A stretch of DNA of 58,769 nt from NCBI GenBank assembly GCA_936914905.1, contig CAKZGI010000289.1, positions 1 through 58,769 of the forward strand, written 5' to 3'. The position numbers and the translations under genes are program-made. The stretch comes from an uncultured Trichormus sp. Lineage in GTDB: Bacteria; Cyanobacteriota; Cyanobacteriia; Cyanobacteriales; Nostocaceae. This document shows positions 35,936 through 45,357 of the stretch, piece after piece; within the stretch, counting starts at the first letter, position 1; each line of letters opens with the position of its first letter. The notes under the pieces were generated by a model. That model saw nothing but the letters and a program-made list of their open reading frames with translations, had not been told where the DNA came from and did not search any database.

Positions 35936-36577
35936 TTTTGGTAATTCATATTTTTGGGTATTTTTATTTAATTTAGGCTCATTTACATTCATTTTCTCAT
36001 CTTTTATCCTGAATTCATTGTCAATACCCCACCACCTGAACTCTTACGTATTGTCTATTTGTTTACTATTTAAATTATGTATTTACTACATATCTTCCTT
36101 TATATTTTACATGTATATATCTACTACAATATGAATTGCGGAATATGGGATAGAAGTCCAATAGAAGTCCAATATTTGTCGGTTAAAGAATAAATGGGAA
36201 GACAAAAATTTTTACTCTTTACCCAAACAAACTGACACATTTCAGATTATTAACCTATTGGTATTGATAGGATTTCTACAGTAGTTGCAATTCGTTTTTG
36301 ATTGCTATATATTCATAATTAAAATAATTTATTTATTAGACTTAATTCCTGGAGTTATGTCCTAAGAATTACACTTATAGACTTGATTTTTTAGTTTCTG
36401 TCAGCAAAAATATAAATAAGTCTAACATCTTGTAGGCTCTCTTGGTGACAACTTAACCTTATCCAATGTCCATAGTCCGCACATGCGGACTTTTTTTATA
36501 TATTCGAAATTGGCGTTCCTGAATCAGATTATGCAATACCAAAATTACCTTTCTTTTTCTTTCTTTGCGTCTTTACT
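35936..36577. other. AT-rich debris between IS remnant and receiver fragment
   Basis: No gene is supported. It includes a short tandem repeat AGAAGTCCAAT (about 36151-36173) and the terminator hairpin at 36474. Confidence 0.45.
36474..36497 (+). terminator. Rho-independent terminator
   Basis: Stem AGTCCGC / GCGGACT with loop ACAT and a run of T (TTTTTTT). A textbook terminator, but the upstream gene it served is gone or unrecognisable, another sign of local erosion. Confidence 0.8.
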
Positions 36578-36619
36578 TTAGACAAATTCATACTTAAGAT
36601 TAGACAAATTCATACTTAA
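36578..36619. repeat. 22-bp tandem duplication
   Basis: TTAGACAAATTCATACTTAA occurs at 36578-36597 and 36600-36619 (period 22). The second copy is in frame with the receiver-domain fragment that follows; the duplication shifts the frame and introduces stops upstream. Confidence 0.85.
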
Positions 36620-36893
36620 AATCAGCAAAGCTCTCGAACAATTGCAGTTACATCCTGAAGTTGAAGTGATCATTTATGATTTAGAAATGCCACGGATGAA
36701 TGGATTTGAATTGTTAAGCCATATCCGTCAAAATCCGGCTTTAGCTAAAAAACCTGTAGTAATTCTCACTTGTCGTAGTTCTGAAAAATATCGTCAGTTA
36801 GCTCAAGAATTCGGTGCAACAGCTTATTTGAGTAAACCTTATTTAGAGCATGAATTTCTGGCTACTGTTGAGAGTTTAGCTAACTGTAACTAA
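36603..36893 (+). pseudogene. Truncated response-regulator receiver domain
   Basis: Open frame beginning DKFILKISKALEQLQLHPEV. It keeps the phospho-acceptor region (IYDLEMPRMNG, Asp), the switch Thr (ILTCRSS) and the Lys (YLSKPY), but lacks the first beta strand and its acidic pair, so it cannot be a working receiver. The surviving end resembles the C-terminal receiver of a hybrid CheA-type kinase, whose body is absent. A 22-bp tandem duplication marks its broken 5' edge. Any TTG initiation (36642) would give an 83-residue fragment. Confidence 0.75.
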
Positions 36894-36931
36894 AATTAGG
36901 GTTTGCTGGTTACAATTTTTGCAAATAATTT

Positions 36932-37849
36932 CTATTTCTTAGGTGTGGCTTCACCAAATTTAATGACGAGTGCGATCGCAATACTCACCACCAGAATTAA
37001 CGTCATACTCAATGCTGAACCAAAACCCCAATTTTGAGTAGCACCCAGAAACTGATTATAAACTAACCGTGCTGCTGTCATGCTAGAAGCACCACCAAGT
37101 AATTCTGGGTCAATAAAATCCCCCAAAGCAGTAATGAATACCAACAAAGAACCAGCCGCAATACCTGGAAAAACTTGCGGTACTGTCACCCTCCAAAAAG
37201 TCTGCACTGGATTTGCACCCAAATCAGCAGCAGCTTCTAATAACTGTTGATCTAGTTTTTCCAAAGAAGCATATAAAACTAAAACCATATAGGGTAATAA
37301 ACTGTAACTCATACCAATTAATACCGCTGGATTACGGTTCAATAATTCCAAAGCAGGTAAACCTAAACTGGTCAGTAAACTATTCAATAATCCTGTAGGA
37401 CGTAGGATAGTAATCCAAGCATAGGAACGTAATAAAGAAGAAGTCCATAATGGTAAAACAAACCCTAATAACAGCAAATTACGCCAGCGTTTTGGTGCCA
37501 TTTGAGCAATCCAATAAGCAACTGGAAAACCCAAAATTAAACAAATAATTGTTGTCTTGATTGCAAACAATAGAGAATTGAATATTACTTGTAAATAAAG
37601 TGGTTCAAGGATACGTATATAGTTTTGAATACCATCAGGATTAACAATATCTCCTGGAGCAATATCCTTAACTAAACTTAATTCAAAAATTATTAATGTT
37701 GGTAGCAACAATAATAGTAATAACCATATCCCAGATGGTGCAAGTAACGCTAAAGGCTGTAAGAATTCGCTAGTATAGTGATTGAATTTCACTTTCTTGG
37801 CAATATTACCAGGGGATTCTGTTGGGGAATTAGGACTTTGAATAGACAC
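36932..37849 (-). CDS. potB: Polyamine-type ABC transporter permease PotB
   Basis: A 305-residue inner-membrane permease with six predicted helices (~32-52, ~92-115, ~128-148, ~170-192, ~228-250, ~278-298). The EAA cytoplasmic loop, which contacts the ATPase, is present as LEAAADLGANPVQTFWRVTVPQ. Overall it matches PotB/PotH. It is last in the order potA-potD-potB on the minus strand, 73 bp after potD. A second permease (PotC/PotI) would be expected for a heteromeric channel, but none lies here: 38 bp beyond its stop is the receiver fragment. Confidence 0.87.
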   Translation of the reverse strand: MSIQSPNSPTESPGNIAKKVKFNHYTSEFLQPLALLAPSGIWLLLLLLLPTLIIFELSLVKDIAPGDIVNPDGIQNYIRILEPLYLQVIFNSLLFAIKTTIICLILGFPVAYWIAQMAPKRWRNLLLLGFVLPLWTSSLLRSYAWITILRPTGLLNSLLTSLGLPALELLNRNPAVLIGMSYSLLPYMVLVLYASLEKLDQQLLEAAADLGANPVQTFWRVTVPQVFPGIAAGSLLVFITALGDFIDPELLGGASSMTAARLVYNQFLGATQNWGFGSALSMTLILVVSIAIALVIKFGEATPKK

Positions 37850-37922
37850 GACTCAGTACCAATTTTAGGTTTTAAGGGTGTAAGGGTGTAGGGGGAGAAG
37901 AACCTCCTGAACTCTTTCTACT

Positions 37923-39014
37923 TCATGCCAGCAATTGAGTCCAATATCGCTCATAAACCTCTTCCAATTTGCCTATAGGAGTGACTGGTTCACACTTATC
38001 TAAAATTGCCTGTGGAGGAAAGAGGTTAGTATTATTTTGAATCTGATTTGGCAATTGTTCAAAACCAGCACGATTGGGAGTAGCAATATTTAGTCTTTTG
38101 CTGATTCCAGCTGCTATATCTGGTTTTAGCAGCAAGTTAATCCAACTATATGCTCCAGGGAGATTATTGGCTGTTTTGGGAATGACAATAGTATCTGTCC
38201 AGAGTGAAGAACCACTGCGAGGAATCACATATTTAAGTTTGGCGTTTTCTTTGGATATTTTGATTCCATCGGCAGAATAACACATGGCTAATAATAAATC
38301 TCCTGCCAGAATTTGGTTTTGCCAGGCATCGGTATCAAAAGCTGCGATTGCAGGTTTCAACGACGACAATTTTTTATAGGCTTGTTTGATTTCCATTTCA
38401 TTTTGTGAATTGTAAGAATAACCGAGCATTTTTAATGTTGCACCCATCACCTCCCGCACATCATTGAGCAAGGTCATGCGCTTATAAAGTTTATCTTGGT
38501 TTCGCCAAAGATACTCCCAATCTTCTGGTGGAGTCGTCAGCTTTTCTGAGTTGTAAAGTAACCCGGTCGTTCCCCAATTAAAGGGAATACTATAACGGTT
38601 ATTAGGGTCATAACCTGGGTTTTGAAATTGGGGAAATAAATTTTCTAACCCTATTAGGTGTTGATGATTGATTTCTGTTAATAAATTTTTCTCTACCATC
38701 TTCTGTACCATATAGTCAGATGGATAGATAATGCTGTAAGTAGCTATACCTCCAGCTTGTAATTTAGCCAGCATCACATCATTGGAATCATAAATATCTG
38801 CTAATACTTTTATCCCAGTTTGGGTGGTGAAAGTAGATAATAATTCTGGATCAGTATATTGACTCCATGTGTATATAGATAGGCTGTCACTTTGACCAGA
38901 GTTAGTATAATTTGTACTCACATTAGCTAATCTCCAGCCACAACTGCTTAAAGACAGGCTAGAAAGTGCTACCATTCTTTTTAGGAATAGTCTTCTGTTA
39001 GTCATTTGAGTCAT
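37923..39014 (-). CDS. potD: Spermidine/putrescine-binding lipoprotein PotD
   Basis: A 363-residue periplasmic solute-binding protein with a lipoprotein signal: twin-Arg-like NRRLFLKR start, hydrophobic stretch and lipobox SLSSC at ~25. The mature part has polyamine-binding family blocks LSIYTWSQYTDPELLSTF, GIKVLADIYDSNDVMLAKL, YPSDYMVQKM and IPFNWGTTGLLYN. Its ATG overlaps the last base of the potA stop (TAATG at ~39014). The exact ligand (spermidine, putrescine or another small cation or sugar amine) cannot be read off. Confidence 0.88.
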   Translation of the reverse strand: MTQMTNRRLFLKRMVALSSLSLSSCGWRLANVSTNYTNSGQSDSLSIYTWSQYTDPELLSTFTTQTGIKVLADIYDSNDVMLAKLQAGGIATYSIIYPSDYMVQKMVEKNLLTEINHQHLIGLENLFPQFQNPGYDPNNRYSIPFNWGTTGLLYNSEKLTTPPEDWEYLWRNQDKLYKRMTLLNDVREVMGATLKMLGYSYNSQNEMEIKQAYKKLSSLKPAIAAFDTDAWQNQILAGDLLLAMCYSADGIKISKENAKLKYVIPRSGSSLWTDTIVIPKTANNLPGAYSWINLLLKPDIAAGISKRLNIATPNRAGFEQLPNQIQNNTNLFPPQAILDKCEPVTPIGKLEEVYERYWTQLLA

Positions 39015-40162
39015 TATGGATTTTTTATCCTTGATGCTTGACTAATAGCTAAACAGTCAGTTTCTGCCCACCAAAGATAGATGGGTGTGTGACAATCTGG
39101 TAAGGTGCCAAACGTGTTGGGTTGTAAAACATTAACATTTATGCCATTGGCTAATTCCACAACATAATTAACATGAGTACCTAAATACATGATATTAACT
39201 AATCTGCCTTCAAAGCAGTTGCTTAGTAGATTTGGTTGATAAAGAGAAATCTGAATTTTTTCTGGACGCACACTTAATACTACTGCTTCCAATAATCCAA
39301 TAGGTGTATCTTCTGTACGAGCAGCAACAATAGAGAGTCCTGTTTTGGTCAACACTTTGACACACTCGGACTCAACTGTGGTAATTTCTCCACTGAATAA
39401 ATTAGTATCACCAATAAAATCAGCAACAAAAGCAGTTTGAGGATGTTCGTAAATTTCGCTGGGAGTCCCGACTTGTTCAATTTTGCCTTGATTCATGACT
39501 GCGATGCGATCAGATAAAGATAATGCTTCCTCCTGATCGTGTGTCACCATCACAAATGTTAATCCTAACTCCTTGTGGAGATTGCATAGTTCAACCTGCA
39601 TTTCCTTACGCAGTTTTAAATCTAATGCTCCCAAGGGTTCATCTAGGAGTAAGACAGCGGGACGATTAACTAAAGCCCTAGCTAAAGCCACTCGTTGTTG
39701 TTGACCACCAGAAAGTTGAGAAGGTAAGCGTGATCGCAAACTTTCCATTTTGACGAGTTTTAAAGCTTCTGTCACCCGGCTATCAACTTCGGATTTGGAG
39801 ATTTTTTTTAACCGCAGTCCAAAAGCAATGTTATCCCACACATTCAAGTGATTAAACAGAGCATAGCTCTGAAACACTGTATTTATAGGTCTCCGGTAAG
39901 CAGGCACATTAGTCATCGACTGGCCTTGAATCAGCAACTTACCTGCGTCAACCCTTTCAAATCCAGCAATTAAGCGGAGTATAGTTGTCTTACCACAACC
40001 TGAAGGGCCTAAAATACTAAAGAACTCTCCCTGTCTCACATCCAAGTCCAGGCCATGTACTGCTGGTTCTTGGTTGAAAAACTTGAATACATTACGCAGT
40101 TCAACATCAAGCGGCTGAAAATTAGTTACACCCCTCTTATTCCGCATCACAGTTTGAGCCAT
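39014..40162 (-). CDS. potA: Polyamine-type ABC transporter ATPase PotA
   Basis: An ATP-binding subunit of about 382 residues: Walker A GPSGCGKTT, Q loop VFQSYALFNHLN, signature LSGGQQQRVALARAL, Walker B LLLDEPLGALD and H-loop VTHD, followed by a C-terminal TOBE-type regulatory domain with LSVRPEKIQIS. I choose ATG 40162 (MAQTVMRN); the frame extends to 40207 but those 15 residues are not typical. First gene of the operon. The next gene upstream is the divergent PBP2 gene. Confidence 0.9.
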   Translation of the reverse strand: MAQTVMRNKRGVTNFQPLDVELRNVFKFFNQEPAVHGLDLDVRQGEFFSILGPSGCGKTTILRLIAGFERVDAGKLLIQGQSMTNVPAYRRPINTVFQSYALFNHLNVWDNIAFGLRLKKISKSEVDSRVTEALKLVKMESLRSRLPSQLSGGQQQRVALARALVNRPAVLLLDEPLGALDLKLRKEMQVELCNLHKELGLTFVMVTHDQEEALSLSDRIAVMNQGKIEQVGTPSEIYEHPQTAFVADFIGDTNLFSGEITTVESECVKVLTKTGLSIVAARTEDTPIGLLEAVVLSVRPEKIQISLYQPNLLSNCFEGRLVNIMYLGTHVNYVVELANGINVNVLQPNTFGTLPDCHTPIYLWWAETDCLAISQASRIKNP

Positions 40163-40365
40163 AGTCTTCAGTAGAATGCCATAATATGACGAAACTTGGT
40201 TAATCAATGTAGGCTATTAACTTAGACTACAAGTAACACTGTGATTTATTGTAGCTGGCGAAAACACTCTTATTAAAAAGATACTTGCTATTATTTTGTT
40301 CTTAATACCGGGTGACAGATGTAAAGCATTGATAATATTAATTTCAAGCATCTTTTGTTATTATT

Positions 40366-42168
40366 ATGGCTATATTACCATCACTACCTAGTAATCAAAA
40401 AAATACCCGTTCCGTTGGGCGTGGTTTCCAGTCAGTATTTTTAATACTACTTACTTTATTAATGACATCGGGAATAGGCGCTCGTTTAGCTTATTTGCAA
40501 ATTATTGATGGTTCAAAACTTCGTCAACGGGCAGAATCTAACCGGGTTCGGATGATTCCCAAACAACCGGAAAGAGGCAATATTTTCGACCGTAATGGCA
40601 AACTGTTAGCAACTACTCGCTATCCCCGTTCTGTGTATTTGTGGCCAATGGCACATACTAAGCCCTCATGGCCAGTTGTGGGCAAGCGTCTGTCCCAAAT
40701 TCTGGATATTTCTGAAGAGGAGATGGAAACTAAATTAGAACAAGCAGGGGCTAACTCGGCTTCTCTAGTTCGCATCGCTCGTAATGTGACTGAAGCGCAA
40801 ATTACAGCGTTAAAGGAATATGCAACAGAACTTACAGATGTAGAAATAAATACGGAAGCTGTGCGTTATTACCCCCAAGGTAGAGAATTGGCGCATATAC
40901 TCGGCTACACCCGTGAACTAACAGCAGAACAGTTGAAAAAGAGGAAGCCTGAAGGCTATCGTCTTGGTGACGTGATTGGACAAATGGGAGTAGAAAAAGC
41001 CTATGAGAAAACACTCCGGGGTCAATGGGGTGGTCAGCAAGTAGAAGTGGATGGTGCTGGTAGACCTCTGCGGGTTTTGGGAGAAAAACAAGCCAAAGCT
41101 GGTAATGATTTGCACCTGACTATAGATATAGAGATGCAGAAGACAGCAGAAAGAGCTCTGGGTAATCGGAATGGGGCAATTGTGGCACTCAACCCTAACA
41201 ATGGTGAAGTTTTAGCAATGGTTTCCCATCCTACCTTTGACCCCAATATTTTTTCTAAACAAAAACTCTCTCAAAAAGACTGGAAAACCGTCCAAGGTGA
41301 GGAGCATCCTTTGGTTAATCGTGCGTTAAGTGCTTTCCCACCTGCTAGTACCTTTAAAATTGTCACTACAACAGCGGGAATAGAATCGGGTAAGTTTTCT
41401 CCTAACACGGTGCTACAAACCTATGGTTCTTTAACCATTGGTGGAACAAGATTTGGTGAATGGAACCATGCGGGATTTGGTCCATTAGGTTTTGTTGGGG
41501 CTATGCAGTGGAGTAGTGATACTTTCTTTTATCAAATTGGTAAAGGAGTAGGGGGTCATAAATTGATTGAATGGACTCGTAAATATGGCTTTGGTGAACA
41601 AACTGGCTTTGAGTTCTCCACAGAAGAAGCCAAAGGGTTAGTTCCTGATGAAAACTGGAAACGCAAAGTTTGGAAAATACCTTGGACTGTAGGTGACTCT
41701 ATTAATATGTCTATTGGTCAAGGTGCTTTACAAACCACACCTCTGCAAGTGGCTGTGATGTTCGCTGTCCCCGCTAATGGTGGTTATCGAGTGCAGCCAC
41801 ATTTACTTAAGGACAATGGGGACGCAAAAAGGTGGCGCAAATCTTTAAATATGAAGCCAGAAACTGTCAAAATCCTCCGTGAAGGATTGCGGAAAGTAGT
41901 ATCTGAAGGTACAGGTAAAGCTTTGAATAAACCAACTATTCCCCCAACAGCTGGGAAGAGTGGGACAGCAGAAGCTTGGAAGGGCAGATCCAAACAAAAT
42001 CATGCTTGGTTTGGGGCTTATGCACCTGCGGATAAACCAGAAATTGTAATTGTGGCTTTTGCTGAACATTCCGGTGGTGGTGGTGGTAGTGTGGCTGCAC
42101 CAATGATTTTAGAAATCATGGAGGAATATTTCGCCCACAAGCATCCAGGGAAGTATCAGAAAAAGTGA
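40366..42168 (+). CDS. mrdA: Penicillin-binding protein 2 (elongasome transpeptidase)
   Basis: A class B PBP of 600 residues, cross-linking peptidoglycan during side-wall growth. One N-terminal membrane anchor (~22-45), a pedestal domain starting RGNIFDRNGKLLA, then the transpeptidase domain with all motifs: SxxK at Ser328-Lys331 (PASTFK), the SSD motif at 383-385 (QWSSDTFFY) and KSGT at 531-534. SSDTFFY (PBP2) rather than SSN (FtsI) supports MrdA. Start ATG 40366 is convincing. A carboxypeptidase gene lies convergently downstream. Confidence 0.92.
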   Translation: MAILPSLPSNQKNTRSVGRGFQSVFLILLTLLMTSGIGARLAYLQIIDGSKLRQRAESNRVRMIPKQPERGNIFDRNGKLLATTRYPRSVYLWPMAHTKPSWPVVGKRLSQILDISEEEMETKLEQAGANSASLVRIARNVTEAQITALKEYATELTDVEINTEAVRYYPQGRELAHILGYTRELTAEQLKKRKPEGYRLGDVIGQMGVEKAYEKTLRGQWGGQQVEVDGAGRPLRVLGEKQAKAGNDLHLTIDIEMQKTAERALGNRNGAIVALNPNNGEVLAMVSHPTFDPNIFSKQKLSQKDWKTVQGEEHPLVNRALSAFPPASTFKIVTTTAGIESGKFSPNTVLQTYGSLTIGGTRFGEWNHAGFGPLGFVGAMQWSSDTFFYQIGKGVGGHKLIEWTRKYGFGEQTGFEFSTEEAKGLVPDENWKRKVWKIPWTVGDSINMSIGQGALQTTPLQVAVMFAVPANGGYRVQPHLLKDNGDAKRWRKSLNMKPETVKILREGLRKVVSEGTGKALNKPTIPPTAGKSGTAEAWKGRSKQNHAWFGAYAPADKPEIVIVAFAEHSGGGGGSVAAPMILEIMEEYFAHKHPGKYQKK

Positions 42169-42246
42169 CTGGGGACTGAAGACTGGGAGATGGGTCTGGC
42201 AACGGAAGAAAAACCTAATTGCTAATCCCCAATGCCCAATGCCCAA

Positions 42247-43047
42247 TCATTTAGCTGGTTTGAGATTTCTGGCTTTGTAGAATGTTTCTAAGCTGTTGCG
42301 ATCGCCTACAAAACGCCAGTGCCAAGGTTCATAACTCACACCTTGAACATTATCTTTGGGAAAAGATATCTCAAAACCAAACCGTGCAGCATTGGCTTGT
42401 AGCCACTGATAGGCTTTGGTATCCTCAAAATTAGGTTGTAGGTTAGTCGCTGGTACTGCTCCATCTCCTATATCCACAGCATAGCCTGTATGATGTTCAC
42501 TATGACCAGGAGGGGCGCTGAGGGCGGCTCTTTGGGCGGGGGTTTGATTACGTTGAGCGCCCACATTAAAAAATAACTGTTCTTGTTCTTTCACTGAACG
42601 AAAGCCAGAAATTGGCGCTAAAATTATACCCATACTTCTAGCCGCTTGTGCCATTTGCTGAAACCTTTGGGCTGCTGCTTGTCGCATTTTGATGGGTCCA
42701 TCAACTGTAATTGCTAAGAGTTCTGATTCTGGTGCTTCGGGATATGCCAAATGTCCCAAAACCGTATCATTATTAGTAGCTGGGGTATTAGTGGGTATTG
42801 GTATAGAACTAACTGGTGTTGGTTGAGAATCAGCATTTTTTTGAGGTCCTGTAATAAAAAATAAAAAACCACTAGTTATAGCCAGCAGAACAAATCCTAC
42901 TACTCCCCCAATTACCAAAACTAGAGGTTGCACACGGAGTCTAGATCCGGTATCAGGAGTATCGCGTATAGCAGCTGGAATATCATCACCAGGATCTGAT
43001 TCTGATGATGAGTTTTGCGGTTTTTCTGGAAACCCAGCCTTTTTCAA
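42247..43047 (-). CDS. M15B D-alanyl-D-alanine carboxypeptidase (VanY/LdcB type)
   Basis: A 266-residue membrane-anchored peptidase. A Pro/Ser-rich cytoplasmic N-terminus, one transmembrane helix (~46-68), a linker, and a zinc peptidase domain: SGFRSVKEQEQLF, the SxxxHxxGxAVD block SEHHTGYAVDIGD (His and Asp ligands) and EPWHWRFVG with catalytic Glu and ligand His. It trims D-Ala or acts on tetrapeptides in the periplasm. It is convergent with PBP2, a cell-wall neighbourhood. Confidence 0.9.
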   Translation of the reverse strand: MKKAGFPEKPQNSSSESDPGDDIPAAIRDTPDTGSRLRVQPLVLVIGGVVGFVLLAITSGFLFFITGPQKNADSQPTPVSSIPIPTNTPATNNDTVLGHLAYPEAPESELLAITVDGPIKMRQAAAQRFQQMAQAARSMGIILAPISGFRSVKEQEQLFFNVGAQRNQTPAQRAALSAPPGHSEHHTGYAVDIGDGAVPATNLQPNFEDTKAYQWLQANAARFGFEISFPKDNVQGVSYEPWHWRFVGDRNSLETFYKARNLKPAK

Positions 43048-43071
43048 GTGTCCACTCCTAGTTGTCTACAA

Positions 43072-43105
43072 TTTTGGATTTTAGATTTTAGATTTTAGAT
43101 TTTAG
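43072..43105. repeat. 7-bp STRR
   Basis: Four or five copies of GATTTTA-type heptamers, upstream of the carboxypeptidase gene start. Confidence 0.85.
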
Positions 43106-43266
43106 TTTATGAAAAACTGATTGAATAAGCTTTTCAGTTTTCATCGGTTACAATCATTTTTCTTGATGATATTCAAAATTCTAAATTGGAAAACACTAAC
43201 GCAATAGGTATCATTTTATATCTCTATTTGAGGTAAAATCTTGATAAACCTCTTAGAACTATATAT

Positions 43267-43302
43267 CAAGTTGCTAGGATTAATAGCAAGTTGCTAGGAT
43301 TA
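43267..43302. repeat. 20-bp-period tandem duplication at AEC gene start
   Basis: CAAGTTGCTAGGATTA occurs at 43267-43282 and 43287-43302. Because 20 is not a multiple of three, the frame before it (INLLELYIKLLGL from 43241) is broken from the frame after it (KLLGLVLVGIMLGRK). Confidence 0.85.
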
Positions 43303-44178
43303 GTGTTAGTAGGAATTATGCTGGGACGTAAATTACCTACCATATTTACTACTCATTTGGCTAAATTTCTGTTTTGGGTAGGAGTACTGATAAGTATTGT
43401 CGCTGTTTTGCGGCAAACAGACTTATCAGAACAGATCTGGATTGCACCAGTGATCGCTTACTTAGCCATTTTACTAGGAGCATTTTTAGCCTGGTTACTG
43501 ATCAAAGGTCAAGCCTTTTTAAAAAATTCCCAACCCCAACCATCAACCCAAGCTAGTTTAATTCTAGCGTCAATGCTTGGTAACACAGGTTATCTAGGCT
43601 TTCCCATCACCTTAGTAATGGTCGGTAAAGAATATTTTGCCTGGGCATTATTTGACGATTTATTGGGGTCAGTTTTCGGAGCTTATGGCTTGGGTGTATT
43701 ACTAGCAACCCGTTTTGGCAACACAATCCAAAATCATGGACACATGGCTAAGGCTATATTAATCAATCCTGCCCTCTGGAGTTTTGGATATGGGTTATTA
43801 TTTCGTCAAGTTGCAATCCCCAATATGGTGGAAATTGGCCTAAAGAAATTAGCTTGGTGTGCTATAGCTTTATCTTTAATTTTAATTGGCATGAGACTTT
43901 CACGGCTGAATTCTTGGTACAAACTCAAACCAGCGGGAATCAGTTTTTTCATCAAAATGCTATTAGTCCCCATAATTCTAGGCAGCACTCTATCGCTTTT
44001 TGGTGTCACTGGTGAAGCAGCACAGGTAAAAGTCTTACAAATAGCCATGCCTCCAGCTTTTGCCACACTGATAATAGCAGAAACCTTTGATTTAGATCAT
44101 GATTTGGGAGTAACAGCTTTAGCAATGGGGTCTATGGTATTGTTAGTGACTCTCCCTCTTTGGTTGTGGCTGTTTTGA
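43291..44178 (+). CDS. AEC-family permease, 5' end frameshifted
   Basis: Auxin-efflux-carrier-type membrane permease of ~295 residues, with about nine hydrophobic helices in two groups and a polar middle linker, the AEC arrangement. Conserved-looking stretches: SLILASMLGNTGYLGFP and, near the end, MPPAFATLIIAETFDLD. The natural N-terminus probably began near 43241 (..NLLELYIKLLGLVLVG), but the 20-bp duplication shifts the frame. Translation could restart at TTG 43291 or ATG 43318, losing about half of helix 1. Substrate unknown; AEC members carry auxin-like acids, malate or other organic anions. Whether it still functions is open. Confidence 0.75.
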   Translation: MLGLVLVGIMLGRKLPTIFTTHLAKFLFWVGVLISIVAVLRQTDLSEQIWIAPVIAYLAILLGAFLAWLLIKGQAFLKNSQPQPSTQASLILASMLGNTGYLGFPITLVMVGKEYFAWALFDDLLGSVFGAYGLGVLLATRFGNTIQNHGHMAKAILINPALWSFGYGLLFRQVAIPNMVEIGLKKLAWCAIALSLILIGMRLSRLNSWYKLKPAGISFFIKMLLVPIILGSTLSLFGVTGEAAQVKVLQIAMPPAFATLIIAETFDLDHDLGVTALAMGSMVLLVTLPLWLWLF

Positions 44179-44249
44179 AGATAAGTATCCGGGCTGTACC
44201 CTATTCTGGGATGATCTATTAAAACAATTCCAATACTAGTGATCGCTTC

Positions 44250-44865
44250 ATGTCTAAGCCAAATACAAAAGCCCAAAAGACTCAAATTATTGAAGTTCTT
44301 ACACGGGATTATTTTCCAATGATTCCTCAACTTCAGACTGAACTTCAGAAAAATTGGACACCAGAACAACATAGAAAAATCGTTTGAGTCGTTCTTTAGC
44401 TGTATTTGCGATCGCTAATATTGCTAATATTACTCCCCCTCAAGCTGCTCACTCGATTATCAATGGAGGGGATGATAATGGTATTGATGCAGTTTATTCT
44501 GATCGGGTTAATAACCTGCTTTGGTTAGTACAGGCTAAGGCGGAGAATCTTCCCAATATGAAAGAGAATAAAGCATTTCGTGATGGAATTCGGGATTTAG
44601 TAGATAGAAAGTTTCAAAAATTTAATGCAAGCTTTTCTCGCTTGTAATAAGATGTTGAGGATCCTTTAGACAAAAATGGAGTAACAATACTTGGCTGTAA
44701 TCTATATTTAGATGGAAGCCTGGGCTCTCATATAGTTAATGATCTCAATCAATTAAAAGATGAACTAAATAAAGTCAATCCGCGCTTTGAATGGGAGGAC
44801 TTAAACATTGAAAAGATTTATGATTGGTTGACAGCAAAACAAAAAAATGCACCTATGAGCGTATC
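44250..44865 (+). pseudogene. AIPR-family phage-resistance gene remnant
   Basis: The 5' end reads MSKPNTKAQKTQIIEVLTRD, with a stop after HRKIV near 44387; the frame then shifts to ANITPPQAAHSIINGGDDNGIDAV and NNLLWLVQAKAE (the AIPR core with a conserved GGxDxGID motif), stops after NASFSRL (44647), and continues as GVTILGCNLYLDGSLGSHIV...WEDLNIEKIYDWL. AIPR proteins are linked to abortive infection. At least two stops or frameshifts and loss of the C-terminal half make it non-functional. Confidence 0.8.
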
Positions 44866-44929
44866 CCTTCGGGACACTACCTAAAATCTCAGTCACGAAC
44901 AATTCTAAACTTGCTGATTAAGTAGGAGA

Positions 44930-45166
44930 AAAGCGTACCTTACTTATTTTATGTAGTGCCTTTCGTGGGAAAGGCGATATATTTCCAAATCTGACAATCA
45001 GAAAATTCCTCAACAAATACTTTCACGCTGTGAATGGGGACACGATGATTACAGCCTCAATATAGAAAATCTGCCTAAAGCACCTCCAAAGATTCAGCAA
45101 ACATCACTACAAAAATCACCAGAACAACCTTTACAACAATCACTATTTGACATGGATAACCTATAA
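44930..45166 (+). pseudogene. Type III DNA methyltransferase (Mod) C-terminal remnant
   Basis: Two frames joined by a frameshift near 44998: KRTLLILCSAFRGKGDIFPN and KIPQQILSRCEWGHDDYSLN, ending LFDMDNL at TAA 45164. I recognise this as the end of a Mod-type adenine methyltransferase. The catalytic part (DPPY, FxGxG) is absent. It precedes a Res remnant, as in an intact mod-res operon. Confidence 0.6.
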
Positions 45167-45177
45167 TCAATCAACTC

Positions 45178-45342
45178 ATTAATATCACCCAGAACAACTG
45201 GAAATTGAAGGACTAAGTACACCACCAAATATTGAAGCTATTCTTCCTAAGACAACTAATTTATTAATTCAGCAAACCATTGATATTCCCCAATCAAATA
45301 AGCAGGTATTTATTAGCATAGAAAATTCTGTTAAATGGTAGT
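45178..45342 (+). pseudogene. Possible type III Res fragment
   Basis: Open frame HPEQLEIEGLSTPPNIEAIL ... to a stop at 45342. It lies between the Mod end and the Res C-terminal fragment, and could be an internal piece of the Res subunit. Weak support: no catalytic motif is seen. Confidence 0.35.
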
Positions 45343-45357
45343 TGTAGGTCTAAAATA

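Noticed and set aside
35353-36134. Two plus-strand frames (92 and 186 codons)
   Set aside because: They are antisense to a recognisable decayed transposase on the minus strand; low-complexity hydrophobic translation.
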